Shown: piece after piece, positions 33,653 to 41,659 of the stretch
Position numbering within the stretch: the stretch's first letter is position 1
Layout: every line of letters begins with the position of its first letter
Assembly (NCBI GenBank): GCA_020628095.1
Contig: JAHDFP010000001.1
Coordinates: forward strand, 248,001 to 312,000
Length of the DNA stretch: 64,000 nucleotides
Origin: Saprospiraceae bacterium
GTDB taxonomy: Bacteria > Bacteroidota > Bacteroidia > Chitinophagales > Saprospiraceae
Direction of reading: 5' to 3'
The notes under the pieces: model-generated
Told to the model about the DNA's origin: nothing
Database searches by the model: none
Seen by the model: only the letters and a program-made list of their open reading frames with translations
Position numbers and translations under genes: made by a program

Positions 33653-34282
33653 TCATTGAGTACCAAATTCTTTAAACTTAATTAGATCCTTTTCTAGCGC
33701 ATACGTCCATTGTTCAAACTCACTCTCGTAAATCTTACAATAACAATCATTCTCATCGAATAAATCATCAATAGTTAAATGAGAATAATCGAAATATTCC
33801 TCTCGTGATAATTCATTTATGCTAACAACCATTTCTCTCATAATTCTAAAATACTTATTGGCTATGCATTGATGATAAAGAGGTTCGCATTTAAAATTCT
33901 CTGACTTGTCTAATAATGCGCTAAAAATCTTTTTCCCTCTAAATTTAGACTTATGTGCGACGAAGGGAGCACCATCCACAAAAGTGTAATTCGTGATACT
34001 AATTAATTTCTCTATTTGATTAATGGATTCTGTATGCCCATTAAATGCTTTTTTCTCGAGGCATAAGAACAGGTCTCGAATGTCATCTCTTCCGAATAAA
34101 AAACGTTCATTCAAATCTAAAATGGTATCATAACTTTCGCAATATAGCCTCAACGGATTGATATCATTTTTATCCGAAGTCTCATGAGTAATTGCATTAT
34201 TGTCTTTGTTGTTTTTCTTTTTCGCAACGCTGCAAGAAAGGAATGCCAAAATGAAAATCGAAATACTAATAAAAAATCTCAC
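33653..34282 (-). CDS. Lipoprotein, paralogue of the downstream neighbour (K-F-R-G motif)
   Basis: About 209 residues from GTG 34282, which gives a proper lipoprotein leader R-F-F-I-S-I-S-I-F-I-L-A-F-L-S-C (Cys17). An ATG at 34369 adds 29 polar residues before the leader and is less likely. The mature protein shares with the gene at 32858 the pattern L-R-L-Y-C, S-K-F-R-G-K, L-D-K-S-E-N-F-K-C and a terminal K-D-L-I-K-F-K, with similar spacing. Otherwise the two differ widely, so duplication is old. Domain unknown. The gene is divergent from mlaD and AT-rich; it separates mlaD from the amidase gene that commonly neighbours it in Bacteroidota. Confidence 0.66.
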   Translation of the reverse strand: MRFFISISIFILAFLSCSVAKKKNNKDNNAITHETSDKNDINPLRLYCESYDTILDLNERFLFGRDDIRDLFLCLEKKAFNGHTESINQIEKLISITNYTFVDGAPFVAHKSKFRGKKIFSALLDKSENFKCEPLYHQCIANKYFRIMREMVVSINELSREEYFDYSHLTIDDLFDENDCYCKIYESEFEQWTYALEKDLIKFKEFGTQ

Positions 34283-34440
34283 ATTAATGATTTTTGTGAA
34301 TTGCCTATGCGCATATTGCCTGATATCCGCGATAATTTCCCTTATACCAAGGTATAATCGGAGTTTCAATAACGTAATACTTCAAAAAGATATTCATATT
34401 ATTGTTAACACACCTTTATGCAATAACGCACTAATTGATT

Positions 34441-34448
34441 TAGTTTTG
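34441..34448 (+). promoter_or_regulatory. Candidate -7 box (TAGTTTTG) of mlaD
   Basis: Exact TAnnTTTG match followed by exactly 7 nt and then the mlaD ATG at 34456, the same geometry as the ABC exporter gene. It predicts a leaderless or nearly leaderless transcript. No convincing -33 TTG at 19-22 bp. Confidence 0.5.
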
Positions 34449-34455
34449 TGGTTGT

Positions 34456-35499
34456 ATGAGCAAAGAAATCAGAATTGCCATTCTGGCGATCATTACCGCG
34501 GCATTGACGATATGGGGTTATAAGTTCATCGCAGGTAAGAATTTACTGAGTGGAGATAAAACATATTACGGCATATATGACAATGTGCAGGACGTCAATA
34601 CAGCCACGAAAGTACAGATCAATGGAATGGTCGTCGGCGCAGTAATATCTATAGATGCGATGCCAGAAGATGTCCGCAAAATCAAATTGGGATTCACCGT
34701 CAAGAAAGATATCCTCTTACCGAAAAACGCCATTGCCGAGTTAAGATCTGCCAGCCCCTTAGGTGGAAAGTCGATTGAGTTACTATTCGATAAGATGGCT
34801 ACCAAAGGTGAAGAAGTTCCAGGTGGCTCCATAATTAAGTCTAAGTCCATCGGACTTCTCGGCTCACTAGTGAGCGAAGAGGAGATGACACCTTACGCTA
34901 ATACACTGACGGATGCCATAGACAAGACCATAGGAGACCTCGGCAATCCAGAATCCGAAGACGCGCTGGATGTATCTATACACAAGCTGTCACAGACGAT
35001 GAGCAATTTCGCCTCATTGACTGAGAAGATGAATCGAATGATGATCAATTCTCAGAAAAACATAGAGGTAACGATGGGAAATATGGCGGTCATCACTAAT
35101 TCTCTCGTCAATAGCCAATCTAAGCTCAACCAAATGCTGGACAACCTCAATGGCCTAACTGCTGATCTTAGTCAGGTCAAAATATCAGAAACTATAGGCA
35201 AGTCTAATGACGCCATAGATCAAGCTACAGCAAGCCTCAAAGGAGTAGAACAGACAATGAGCGAAGTCTCACTGACCATGAACGAACTAAAATCCATCAT
35301 GGAAAAAATGGATAACGGAGAAGGCACTCTGGGACAACTTATCAACGACAAATCCTTATATAATAATCTAACAGAAACAACAAGAGAAGTAGACCTACTG
35401 CTTCAAGATATAAGACTTAATCCGCGAAGATATTTTAAGCTCTTTGGAAAAAAGGTACCAGACTACGAGCTACCAGAGGATGACCCTGCGGGTAAATAA
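34456..35499 (+). CDS. mlaD: MlaD/MCE-domain lipid-transport protein
   Basis: A membrane-anchored MCE protein of an ABC-type phospholipid or sterol-like lipid transport system, 347 residues. The N-terminal helix (about 6-24) anchors it in the inner membrane. The MCE domain (about 37-115) has Y-D-N-V-Q-D-V-N and the typical V-x-I-N-G-M-V-V-G and A-S-P-L-G-G-K-S-I-E-L segments. The long C-terminal half (about 150-320) is helical and heptad-like, rich in M, N and S, and probably forms the coiled channel spanning the periplasm. The permease and ATPase genes are not adjacent. It converges with rpsT at 16 bp. Confidence 0.92.
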   Translation: MSKEIRIAILAIITAALTIWGYKFIAGKNLLSGDKTYYGIYDNVQDVNTATKVQINGMVVGAVISIDAMPEDVRKIKLGFTVKKDILLPKNAIAELRSASPLGGKSIELLFDKMATKGEEVPGGSIIKSKSIGLLGSLVSEEEMTPYANTLTDAIDKTIGDLGNPESEDALDVSIHKLSQTMSNFASLTEKMNRMMINSQKNIEVTMGNMAVITNSLVNSQSKLNQMLDNLNGLTADLSQVKISETIGKSNDAIDQATASLKGVEQTMSEVSLTMNELKSIMEKMDNGEGTLGQLINDKSLYNNLTETTREVDLLLQDIRLNPRRYFKLFGKKVPDYELPEDDPAGK

Positions 35500-35515
35500 G
35501 TAAGAAGTTCTGAGA

Positions 35516-35767
35516 TTATATCGCGTTGACGAATTTCGTCAATTTGCTTTTTACGTTGGCCGCTTTGTTTTTGTGCCAGTTATTAGTTTTAGCAAGTTTA
35601 TCGATCATGCTTACTACTTTAGGCAGTAGAGCCTCAGCTTCTTTTTTATCCGTAAGAGCTCTTAGCTTTGCAATCGCGGTACGCGTAGATTTCTTGTAAT
35701 ATCTATTTCTTAGTCTTTTCTTAGCGTCTTGACGCATTCTTTTTTTGGACGATGCATGATGTGCCAT
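35516..35767 (-). CDS. rpsT: 30S ribosomal protein S20
   Basis: Small basic 16S rRNA-binding protein, 83 residues, with the family's opening A-H-H-A-S-S-K-K-R-M-R-Q-D and R-L-R-N-R-Y-Y-K-K-S-T-R-T, and the alanine/lysine-rich three-helix remainder (N-K-A-A-N-V-K-S-K-L). Unusually for this phylum, a purine-rich Shine-Dalgarno-like AAAGAAAGG lies 5 bases before the ATG. The promoter TAAATTTG is 27 bp upstream, giving a leader of about 20 nt. Monocistronic and convergent with mlaD. Confidence 0.96.
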   Translation of the reverse strand: MAHHASSKKRMRQDAKKRLRNRYYKKSTRTAIAKLRALTDKKEAEALLPKVVSMIDKLAKTNNWHKNKAANVKSKLTKFVNAI

Positions 35768-35793
35768 AAGTACCTTTCTTTTAATTCGGAGCG

Positions 35794-35801
35794 CAAATTT
35801 A
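35794..35801 (-). promoter_or_regulatory. -7 box (TAAATTTG) of rpsT
   Basis: Exact TAnnTTTG match on the minus strand followed by CGCTC; a TTG lies 23 bp further upstream (35825-35827), slightly longer than the usual -33 spacing. The GC-rich stretch right after the box is shared with the rpsO promoter. Confidence 0.65.
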
Positions 35802-35967
35802 GTACTTTTTCATTTTTGAAGTCTCAATTTTTAATAATTTCGAAATACTGATCCTTGACACCGATAATTTCCAAATTAAGAACGGTTTTTGCAATAATCT
35901 GATATTATCATAGGTAAATATTTTATAATATATTTATTAATTGATTATCAGTCATTTATAAAACACT

Positions 35968-36042
35968 TTTTCTTAATACGATCTATTCCGCCAGTATGCC
36001 CCTCTATAAGTACTTATAGAGCATATTAAGAAAAGTCGTATT
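35968..36042 (+). promoter_or_regulatory. Nested inverted repeats with a 20-bp perfect palindrome in the sucA leader
   Basis: A perfect dyad, half-site CTCTATAAGT followed by its exact reverse complement, occupies 36002-36021. It is enclosed by TTTTCTTAAT (35968-35977) and ATTAAGAAAA (36025-36034); AATACGA (35975-35981) also matches TCGTATT (36036-36042). The outer arms can pair in two mutually exclusive ways. The element ends 22 bp before the sucA ATG, so it may be a repressor operator or, if transcribed, a leader structure controlling sucA. Confidence 0.6.
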
Positions 36043-36063
36043 TAATTTATTTAAGACTAACAA

Positions 36064-38898
36064 ATGGATGATCAAAAAACAGACATATTTGTTAAATCAT
36101 CCTTGGATAAAATAGTAAATGAGATGAAAGATTATTCCTACGTATTCAATGCCCATCCATCGTTTATCGACGAAATGTATAATAAGTATAGTACTGACAA
36201 AAACTCAGTAGAAGAGGGATGGCGTGTATTCTTTGATGGTTTCGAGTTTGGACATACTAATGGTTCTGCCAATGGGAATGGAGCAACAGCAGGGTCAGCT
36301 GTCTCAGCGGTCCTGCCATCAGGAGACATATCCGATGCAGCTAAAGAATTCGGTGTGCTATCTATGATAGATGGATTTAGACGCAGAGGGCACCTACTTT
36401 CTACCACTAATCCTATCAGAGAGAGAAGGGATAGAAAACCCTACCTCGATCTCAATGATTATAATCTGTCTGATGCAGATCTAGAGAAAAAATTTAAAGC
36501 AGGAATCTACCTTAATCTCAAGGATGCCACTCTGCAAGAAATCATAAATCGCTGCAAGGAATTATACACGGGCAATATTGGATTTGAGTATGCGCATATA
36601 GAAAACCGCGAAAAGCGCACATGGCTCAAAGAAAAAATAGAGAATAGAAAGTTAGATGGTAGCTATGGTCTCGATCCAGATAAGAAAAAGCGCATCCTAG
36701 AAAAACTCAATGGCGCAGTTATATTCGAAAAATTCTTGCATACTAAGTATGTGGGTCAAAAGAGATTCTCGCTCGAAGGTGGAGAATCTGCAATAGCAGG
36801 CCTAGACGCTGTTATCAGCGCAGGGCGAAAAGAAGGTGTAGAAGAAGTAGTCATAGGAATGGCGCACAGAGGTAGACTTAATGTCTTAGCTAATATCATG
36901 GGTAAGACTTATGAGCAGATATTCAATGAGTTCGAAGGTGATATGTTACCTGACCAGAGTTTCGGTGACGGAGATGTGAAGTATCACATGGGATATTCTT
37001 CTCAAGTCAAGACGAGAAGTGGTGACATGATAGATCTGAAGTTAGTTCCTAACCCATCACACCTGGAGGCCGTCAACCCAGTAGTAGAAGGCTTCTCCAG
37101 AGCCAAGGCAGATATACTCTACAAAAGTGATTATGACAAAATCTTGCCGATACTCATACATGGTGATGCGGCAGTCGCAGGTCAAGGTGTTGTATATGAG
37201 GTGGTCCAGATGAGCCAATTAGATGGGTACTATACAGGAGGGACAGTTCATTTCGTGATTAATAATCAGATTGGTTTTACGACAGACTTCGATGATGCGA
37301 GATCATCTACTTATTGTACAGCATCGGCATCTTTGGTGCAAGCACCCGTCTTCCATGTCAATGGTGATGACCCAGAGGCCGTCGTATTTGCATGCGAACT
37401 TGCATTAGAATACAGGCAAAAGTTTAATAATGATGTATTCATAGATTTAGTCTGCTATAGAAAGCATGGGCATAATGAGGGTGATGATCCTAAATTCACT
37501 CAACCAAAGATGTATGAATTTATAAAGAGCCATAAAAACCCAAGAGAAATCTATGTGAACAAATTATTAGAGAGTGGTGTCGTAGAAAAGCAAATCGCAG
37601 AAGATCTCGAGAAAAAATATTGGAATCACCTGCAAGAGCGATTAGACCTTATCAAAGAAAAACCACTACCCTACACTTATCAAGCACCAGAGAAAGCATG
37701 GCAATCTCTCAAAAGAACGAATAGCCCTAAAGACCTCATATCTCCAGAAACAGGGATCGACAGAAAGACCATTGATTTGGTACTAAACAAATTATCTAAG
37801 GCTCCAGATGGCATTAATGCCTTATCAAAGGTCAGCCGACTTCTGAAAAACACCAATAAATTATTAGATAAGAAGTCTTTGGACTGGGCACTAGGTGAGT
37901 TACTCGCCTACGGCTCTATTCTTCTCGAAAACAAAGATGTCAGAATGAGTGGGCAGGATGTCAAGCGAGGAACGTTCTCACATAGACACGCCATATTCAA
38001 TGATGTCAAGACTTATGAAGAATTCAATCGATTAGATAATCTAGCGGATAAGCAAGGTAAGTTCAGGATATATAATAGTCTTTTATCAGAGTTCGCTGTA
38101 CTTGGGTTTGAGTATGGTTACTCATTAGCTAATCCTAATACCTTGGTTATCTGGGAAGCACAATTTGGAGATTTTTATAACGGAGCACAGACTATGGTTG
38201 ACCAGTTTATCAGTGCGGCAGATAGCAAATGGCAGCGTATGAGCGGTCTGTGTATGTTTTTACCGCACGGATATGAGGGTCAAGGTCCTGAGCACTCGAG
38301 TGCTAGATTAGAGCGTTTCCTCCAGATGACCGCCGAGTGGAACTTGACTATCGTGAATATGACAACGCCAGCCAATCTCTTTCATGCGCTGAGAAGACAA
38401 CTGGCTATCAACTGTCGTAAACCACTTATCGTCATGTCACCGAAATCTATGCTCCGACACCCGATGGCGGTGTCTGACATATCAGAATTTGAGACAGGCT
38501 CAAAGTTTGTCGAAGTAATAGATGATGAAGGTGCAAAAGCGGATAAAATAAAAAGGCTGCTTTTCTGCACTGGTAAACTTTACTACGATCTTGTAGCAGC
38601 AAGAGACGCCATAGAAGATACCAAGAAAAAAGAGAGTATCGCCATCGTCAGGATAGAGCAGCTCTACCCTTTCCCAGAAGAACAAACCGATGCTCTCATT
38701 ATGAAATATAAGAATGCAGAAACATTCTGGGTACAAGAAGAATCCGCCAATATGGGTGCATGGGATTATCTGATGAGATACTGGAGACATACCAATATCC
38801 AACGCATATCACGCAAGGCAACGGCGAGTCCTGCGACTGGATTTAAGAAAGCGCATGACCAGCAGCAAGCGGATTTAGTGGCGCGGGCTATGGGGTAG
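36064..38898 (+). CDS. sucA: 2-oxoglutarate dehydrogenase E1 component
   Basis: Thiamine-diphosphate-dependent decarboxylase of the TCA cycle, 944 residues, near the usual length. The N-terminus (about 18-60: F-N-A-H-P-S-F-I-D-E-M-Y and W-R-V-F-F-D-G-F) is the E1o-specific segment. The TPP domain carries G-M-A-H-R-G-R-L-N-V-L-A-N (about 270-280), the succinyl/oxoglutarate-site H-x-G-D-A-A-V-A-G-Q-G and the second transketolase-like half with W-E-A-Q-F-G-D-F (about 695) and the C-terminal R-I-E-Q-L-Y-P-F. The E2 gene sucB, often next in line, is not adjacent here. The upstream leader holds a striking palindrome. Confidence 0.97.
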   Translation: MDDQKTDIFVKSSLDKIVNEMKDYSYVFNAHPSFIDEMYNKYSTDKNSVEEGWRVFFDGFEFGHTNGSANGNGATAGSAVSAVLPSGDISDAAKEFGVLSMIDGFRRRGHLLSTTNPIRERRDRKPYLDLNDYNLSDADLEKKFKAGIYLNLKDATLQEIINRCKELYTGNIGFEYAHIENREKRTWLKEKIENRKLDGSYGLDPDKKKRILEKLNGAVIFEKFLHTKYVGQKRFSLEGGESAIAGLDAVISAGRKEGVEEVVIGMAHRGRLNVLANIMGKTYEQIFNEFEGDMLPDQSFGDGDVKYHMGYSSQVKTRSGDMIDLKLVPNPSHLEAVNPVVEGFSRAKADILYKSDYDKILPILIHGDAAVAGQGVVYEVVQMSQLDGYYTGGTVHFVINNQIGFTTDFDDARSSTYCTASASLVQAPVFHVNGDDPEAVVFACELALEYRQKFNNDVFIDLVCYRKHGHNEGDDPKFTQPKMYEFIKSHKNPREIYVNKLLESGVVEKQIAEDLEKKYWNHLQERLDLIKEKPLPYTYQAPEKAWQSLKRTNSPKDLISPETGIDRKTIDLVLNKLSKAPDGINALSKVSRLLKNTNKLLDKKSLDWALGELLAYGSILLENKDVRMSGQDVKRGTFSHRHAIFNDVKTYEEFNRLDNLADKQGKFRIYNSLLSEFAVLGFEYGYSLANPNTLVIWEAQFGDFYNGAQTMVDQFISAADSKWQRMSGLCMFLPHGYEGQGPEHSSARLERFLQMTAEWNLTIVNMTTPANLFHALRRQLAINCRKPLIVMSPKSMLRHPMAVSDISEFETGSKFVEVIDDEGAKADKIKRLLFCTGKLYYDLVAARDAIEDTKKKESIAIVRIEQLYPFPEEQTDALIMKYKNAETFWVQEESANMGAWDYLMRYWRHTNIQRISRKATASPATGFKKAHDQQQADLVARAMG

Positions 38899-38914
38899 GA
38901 ATAGGTGTCTTTGA

Positions 38915-38980
38915 AATTATGGAATACTTTTTTGAGTGATCATCTATTACAGATGCGATAAACGAAGTGTATTCCAAATT
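38915..38980. repeat. Long-range inverted repeat downstream of sucA
   Basis: AATT-A-TGGAATAC (38915-38927) and GTATTCCA-AATT (38969-38980) are reverse complements apart from one bulged A, enclosing 41 nt. A smaller CATCT/AGATG hairpin (38941-38955) nests inside. Six T residues follow the left arm. It lies between the convergent sucA and outer-membrane protein genes and may be a bidirectional transcript end or 3'-stabilising structure. Confidence 0.5.
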
Positions 38981-39010
38981 ATGTTGACTAATATATAGCA
39001 ATAATAAAGT

Positions 39011-39712
39011 CTACTGCCTCCCATTATAAAATACCAGAGTCAATCCATAAGTCAAAAACGTTTCATCATTATCCTGAAGTGGGTCAATACCGAAATTACT
39101 ACTTAACGAAGAGAGGTCAACACTGGTAATAGGAATCTGAACGAAAGGTTGTAAGGATAGAGAAACCTTATCACTGGCTCCAAAATTATAGGAGAGATTT
39201 ATACGCGCTACCCATTGATTAGGAATATCAAGTGTACTACGTCTTTCTGCGTTAAGCCTCTCTTGTATTTTGACATTATTGTATCCTATAGAACTCCCTA
39301 AACCGATGTCCCCGAAATAACTTTGATAAGATAGGAAATACTGATTGAACGTATAAAATATTTCTGTTTCCTCAAAGCTGCCGTTATCTCTTTCTCCAAA
39401 CGCCAAAACATCCGTCCCCAGATTTTCCCATGATAATTCGAAGCTGGAAGCATCAGTCACCTTGTACCTTAGCCCTATATTAATCCCATGCATGGTCTTG
39501 ATGTTTTTCATAGGGAAATACAGCGTTAGTTGTTCTTTTTCTATTAGAAAGTTATTGTACTGATCTATGATTTCGGCGTTTTTAGAAGCATTAACAAATC
39601 CGAGTGAATACCCCACCTTAATATTAATCTGTCCCAATAGCGAAGTAGAAATGGCTAATAAAAAGCAGGTAATAATCAGATATAATGGAGGTCTGATAAT
39701 CTTATTTGTTAT
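39011..39712 (-). CDS. Outer-membrane beta-barrel-like protein with non-canonical start
   Basis: An exported protein of about 233 residues. The mature part begins Q-I-N-I-K-V-G-Y-S-L-G and runs through long amphipathic strands (Y-F-L-S-Y-Q-S-Y-F, L-G-S-S-I-G-Y-N-N-V) to a last strand T-Y-G-L-T-L-V-F-Y, as in outer-membrane proteins. The first canonical initiator in frame, TTG 39637, cuts into the signal peptide: the frame upstream reads N-K-I-I-R-P-P-L-Y-L-I-I-T-C-F-L-L-A-I-S and continues to G-Q. No ATG, GTG or TTG exists upstream before the stop codon, so initiation must be at a rare codon (ATA 39712 or ATT 39700 are best) or the start has been lost. Function unknown. Confidence 0.6.
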   Translation of the reverse strand: MTNKIIRPPLYLIITCFLLAISTSLLGQINIKVGYSLGFVNASKNAEIIDQYNNFLIEKEQLTLYFPMKNIKTMHGINIGLRYKVTDASSFELSWENLGTDVLAFGERDNGSFEETEIFYTFNQYFLSYQSYFGDIGLGSSIGYNNVKIQERLNAERRSTLDIPNQWVARINLSYNFGASDKVSLSLQPFVQIPITSVDLSSLSSNFGIDPLQDNDETFLTYGLTLVFYNGRQ

Positions 39713-39799
39713 GTCGAATGATTTAGCCAGAACTTTTGCATTTTTATACTGTCGATCAAGTAAAATTAATTTATTTCAGCGCATTCCATTTGACCAAGC

Positions 39800-41659
39800 A
39801 TGGCAAAAAAAAAGAAAAATAAAGTTATTAAGTCCAAGCCTGTTGTTTCTAAACCAAAGACAGTAACCATTAAACCTATAAAGCCTGCATTCTTATGGCT
39901 GTCTTTAGCTCTGTTTATAGTTCTTGCGTTTGCGCTTTACTTCCAATGCCTTAAGTATGGTTATGTGCTGGATGACAAGATCGCCATCACCGACAATTCT
40001 TATACTAAAAAAGGCTTTGCAGGAATCTGGGATTTGCTGACGACAGACACTTTCCGAGGCTACCTAGGTGCTGAAAATCAACTTTTACCAGGTGGAAGAT
40101 ATCGCCCTTTGTCTCTTATCACTTTTGCCATAGAACATCAATTCTTTGGTCTCAATAGTGCGCTTTCGCACCATATTAATGTGCTGCTATATGGACTATG
40201 TGGGTTCTTTTCTTTTGTGACGCTAAGAAGATTATTCCAGGAGAAGACCTATGCCAAGAAAATCTTTATCTCCTTTTCGTTTATAGTGTCTCTACTTTTC
40301 TTGCTTCACCCCATCCATACCGAAGCCGTCGCCAATATAAAAGGTCGCGACGAACTAATGGCTTACATCTTCAGTATGTTGACATTGCTATTTTCCTTGA
40401 AATATATAGACAACAAGAAAATTCTCAATCTTATCTGGGTAGCTCTTTTCTACTTTTTAGGTCTTTTATCCAAAGAGAATACAATTACGTTTTTAGGCAT
40501 TATACCTTTTGCCATTCTGCTTTTCAGGAAAGAAACTAAAGGCGGCATATTAAAATTATCTGGTCTCCTATTAGGCATTACAGCGGCCTATTTATGTCTT
40601 CGATTTTCTATAGTAGACATATTCACACCAGAGTCGAAAGACCTGATGAATAATCCTTTCGTCGGTATGTCGGTTGGCGAAAAGTCAGCCACCATCATGT
40701 ACACCTTATTGGAATATCTACGGCTAAATTTTTTCCCTCATCCGCTGACGCATGATTATTATCCGTATCATATTCCTAAGTCAAATTTTGGCGACTGGAA
40801 AGTCTTAACTTCAATAGGTTTACATCTGATAATGATAGCAGCGATATTCTATTTCTGGAAAAAGAGAAAGAAAGTATCATTTGCGCTGGGGTTCTATATA
40901 GCCGCTATGTCTATAGTATCTAACATCGTCGTAGGTGTTGGTACATTTATGAATGAACGTTTCGCTTTTATGGCATCACTCGGTATATGCATTATTATCT
41001 GTTACGTTCTGAAAGAATTAGCTAATAAAGTATCAAAGGATAAAAGCAAACTGATATGGCTGGTGATGATGGGCGCTATAGGAACACTTTTTACTATTAA
41101 AAATTATACTCGTATACCAGCATGGCAAGATGAGCTGGCTCTAAATAAGCACGCCATAAAAGTCTCAAAGAATAGTGCAAGATGTAATTCCTTTGTGGCT
41201 ACCGCAATATTCAATAGATATAAAGAAGAGACCGATCGGACCAAGAAAATAGAAATGCTGGAAGAAGCCTTGCCCTATGCAAAAAAAGCCATCCAAATAC
41301 ATCCCAACTACAAAAACGGAAACCTCATGGTGGCGGGTATTATGGGCGAGTTATATAAATACAATAGTAATGACAAAAGATTCTACGAAGAGATGTTGAC
41401 CGTTATAACGCATCGCCCTGACATAGGTTTTATAGCGGAATACCTGAGATGGCTCAATGGCAAAGGTGAAAATCCTAACTTGACCAAATTCTACCTTGAC
41501 GCCTCACAGTCCTTACTAAATACTGGAAAATTAGACTGGGCTATACATTACATGTTGATCGCTTACGAATACCTTCCTTATAATGCGGACATTAAGAAAC
41601 GGTTATTTGACCTATATACCAGAAGAGGCAACCATGATCTAGCTACCAAGTATAGATAA
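39800..41659 (+). CDS. TMTC-like GT-C fold membrane protein with TPR tail
   Basis: A polytopic protein of 619 residues resembling TMTC/PMT-type (GT-C) glycosyltransferases. After a lysine-rich cytoplasmic tail (1-28) comes the first helix, then the loop-1 motif Y-V-L-D-D-K-I (about 56-62) with the acidic pair expected of GT-C enzymes, and G-G-R-Y-R-P-L-S-L (about 98-106), typical of the DUF1736/TMTC group. About ten helices follow up to residue 430, then a TPR-like helical C-terminus (about 440-619). It probably transfers a sugar from a lipid carrier to exported proteins or glycans (inference). TCCATTTG lies exactly 7 nt before the ATG. Its stop overlaps the dprA start by one base. Confidence 0.78.
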   Translation: MAKKKKNKVIKSKPVVSKPKTVTIKPIKPAFLWLSLALFIVLAFALYFQCLKYGYVLDDKIAITDNSYTKKGFAGIWDLLTTDTFRGYLGAENQLLPGGRYRPLSLITFAIEHQFFGLNSALSHHINVLLYGLCGFFSFVTLRRLFQEKTYAKKIFISFSFIVSLLFLLHPIHTEAVANIKGRDELMAYIFSMLTLLFSLKYIDNKKILNLIWVALFYFLGLLSKENTITFLGIIPFAILLFRKETKGGILKLSGLLLGITAAYLCLRFSIVDIFTPESKDLMNNPFVGMSVGEKSATIMYTLLEYLRLNFFPHPLTHDYYPYHIPKSNFGDWKVLTSIGLHLIMIAAIFYFWKKRKKVSFALGFYIAAMSIVSNIVVGVGTFMNERFAFMASLGICIIICYVLKELANKVSKDKSKLIWLVMMGAIGTLFTIKNYTRIPAWQDELALNKHAIKVSKNSARCNSFVATAIFNRYKEETDRTKKIEMLEEALPYAKKAIQIHPNYKNGNLMVAGIMGELYKYNSNDKRFYEEMLTVITHRPDIGFIAEYLRWLNGKGENPNLTKFYLDASQSLLNTGKLDWAIHYMLIAYEYLPYNADIKKRLFDLYTRRGNHDLATKYR

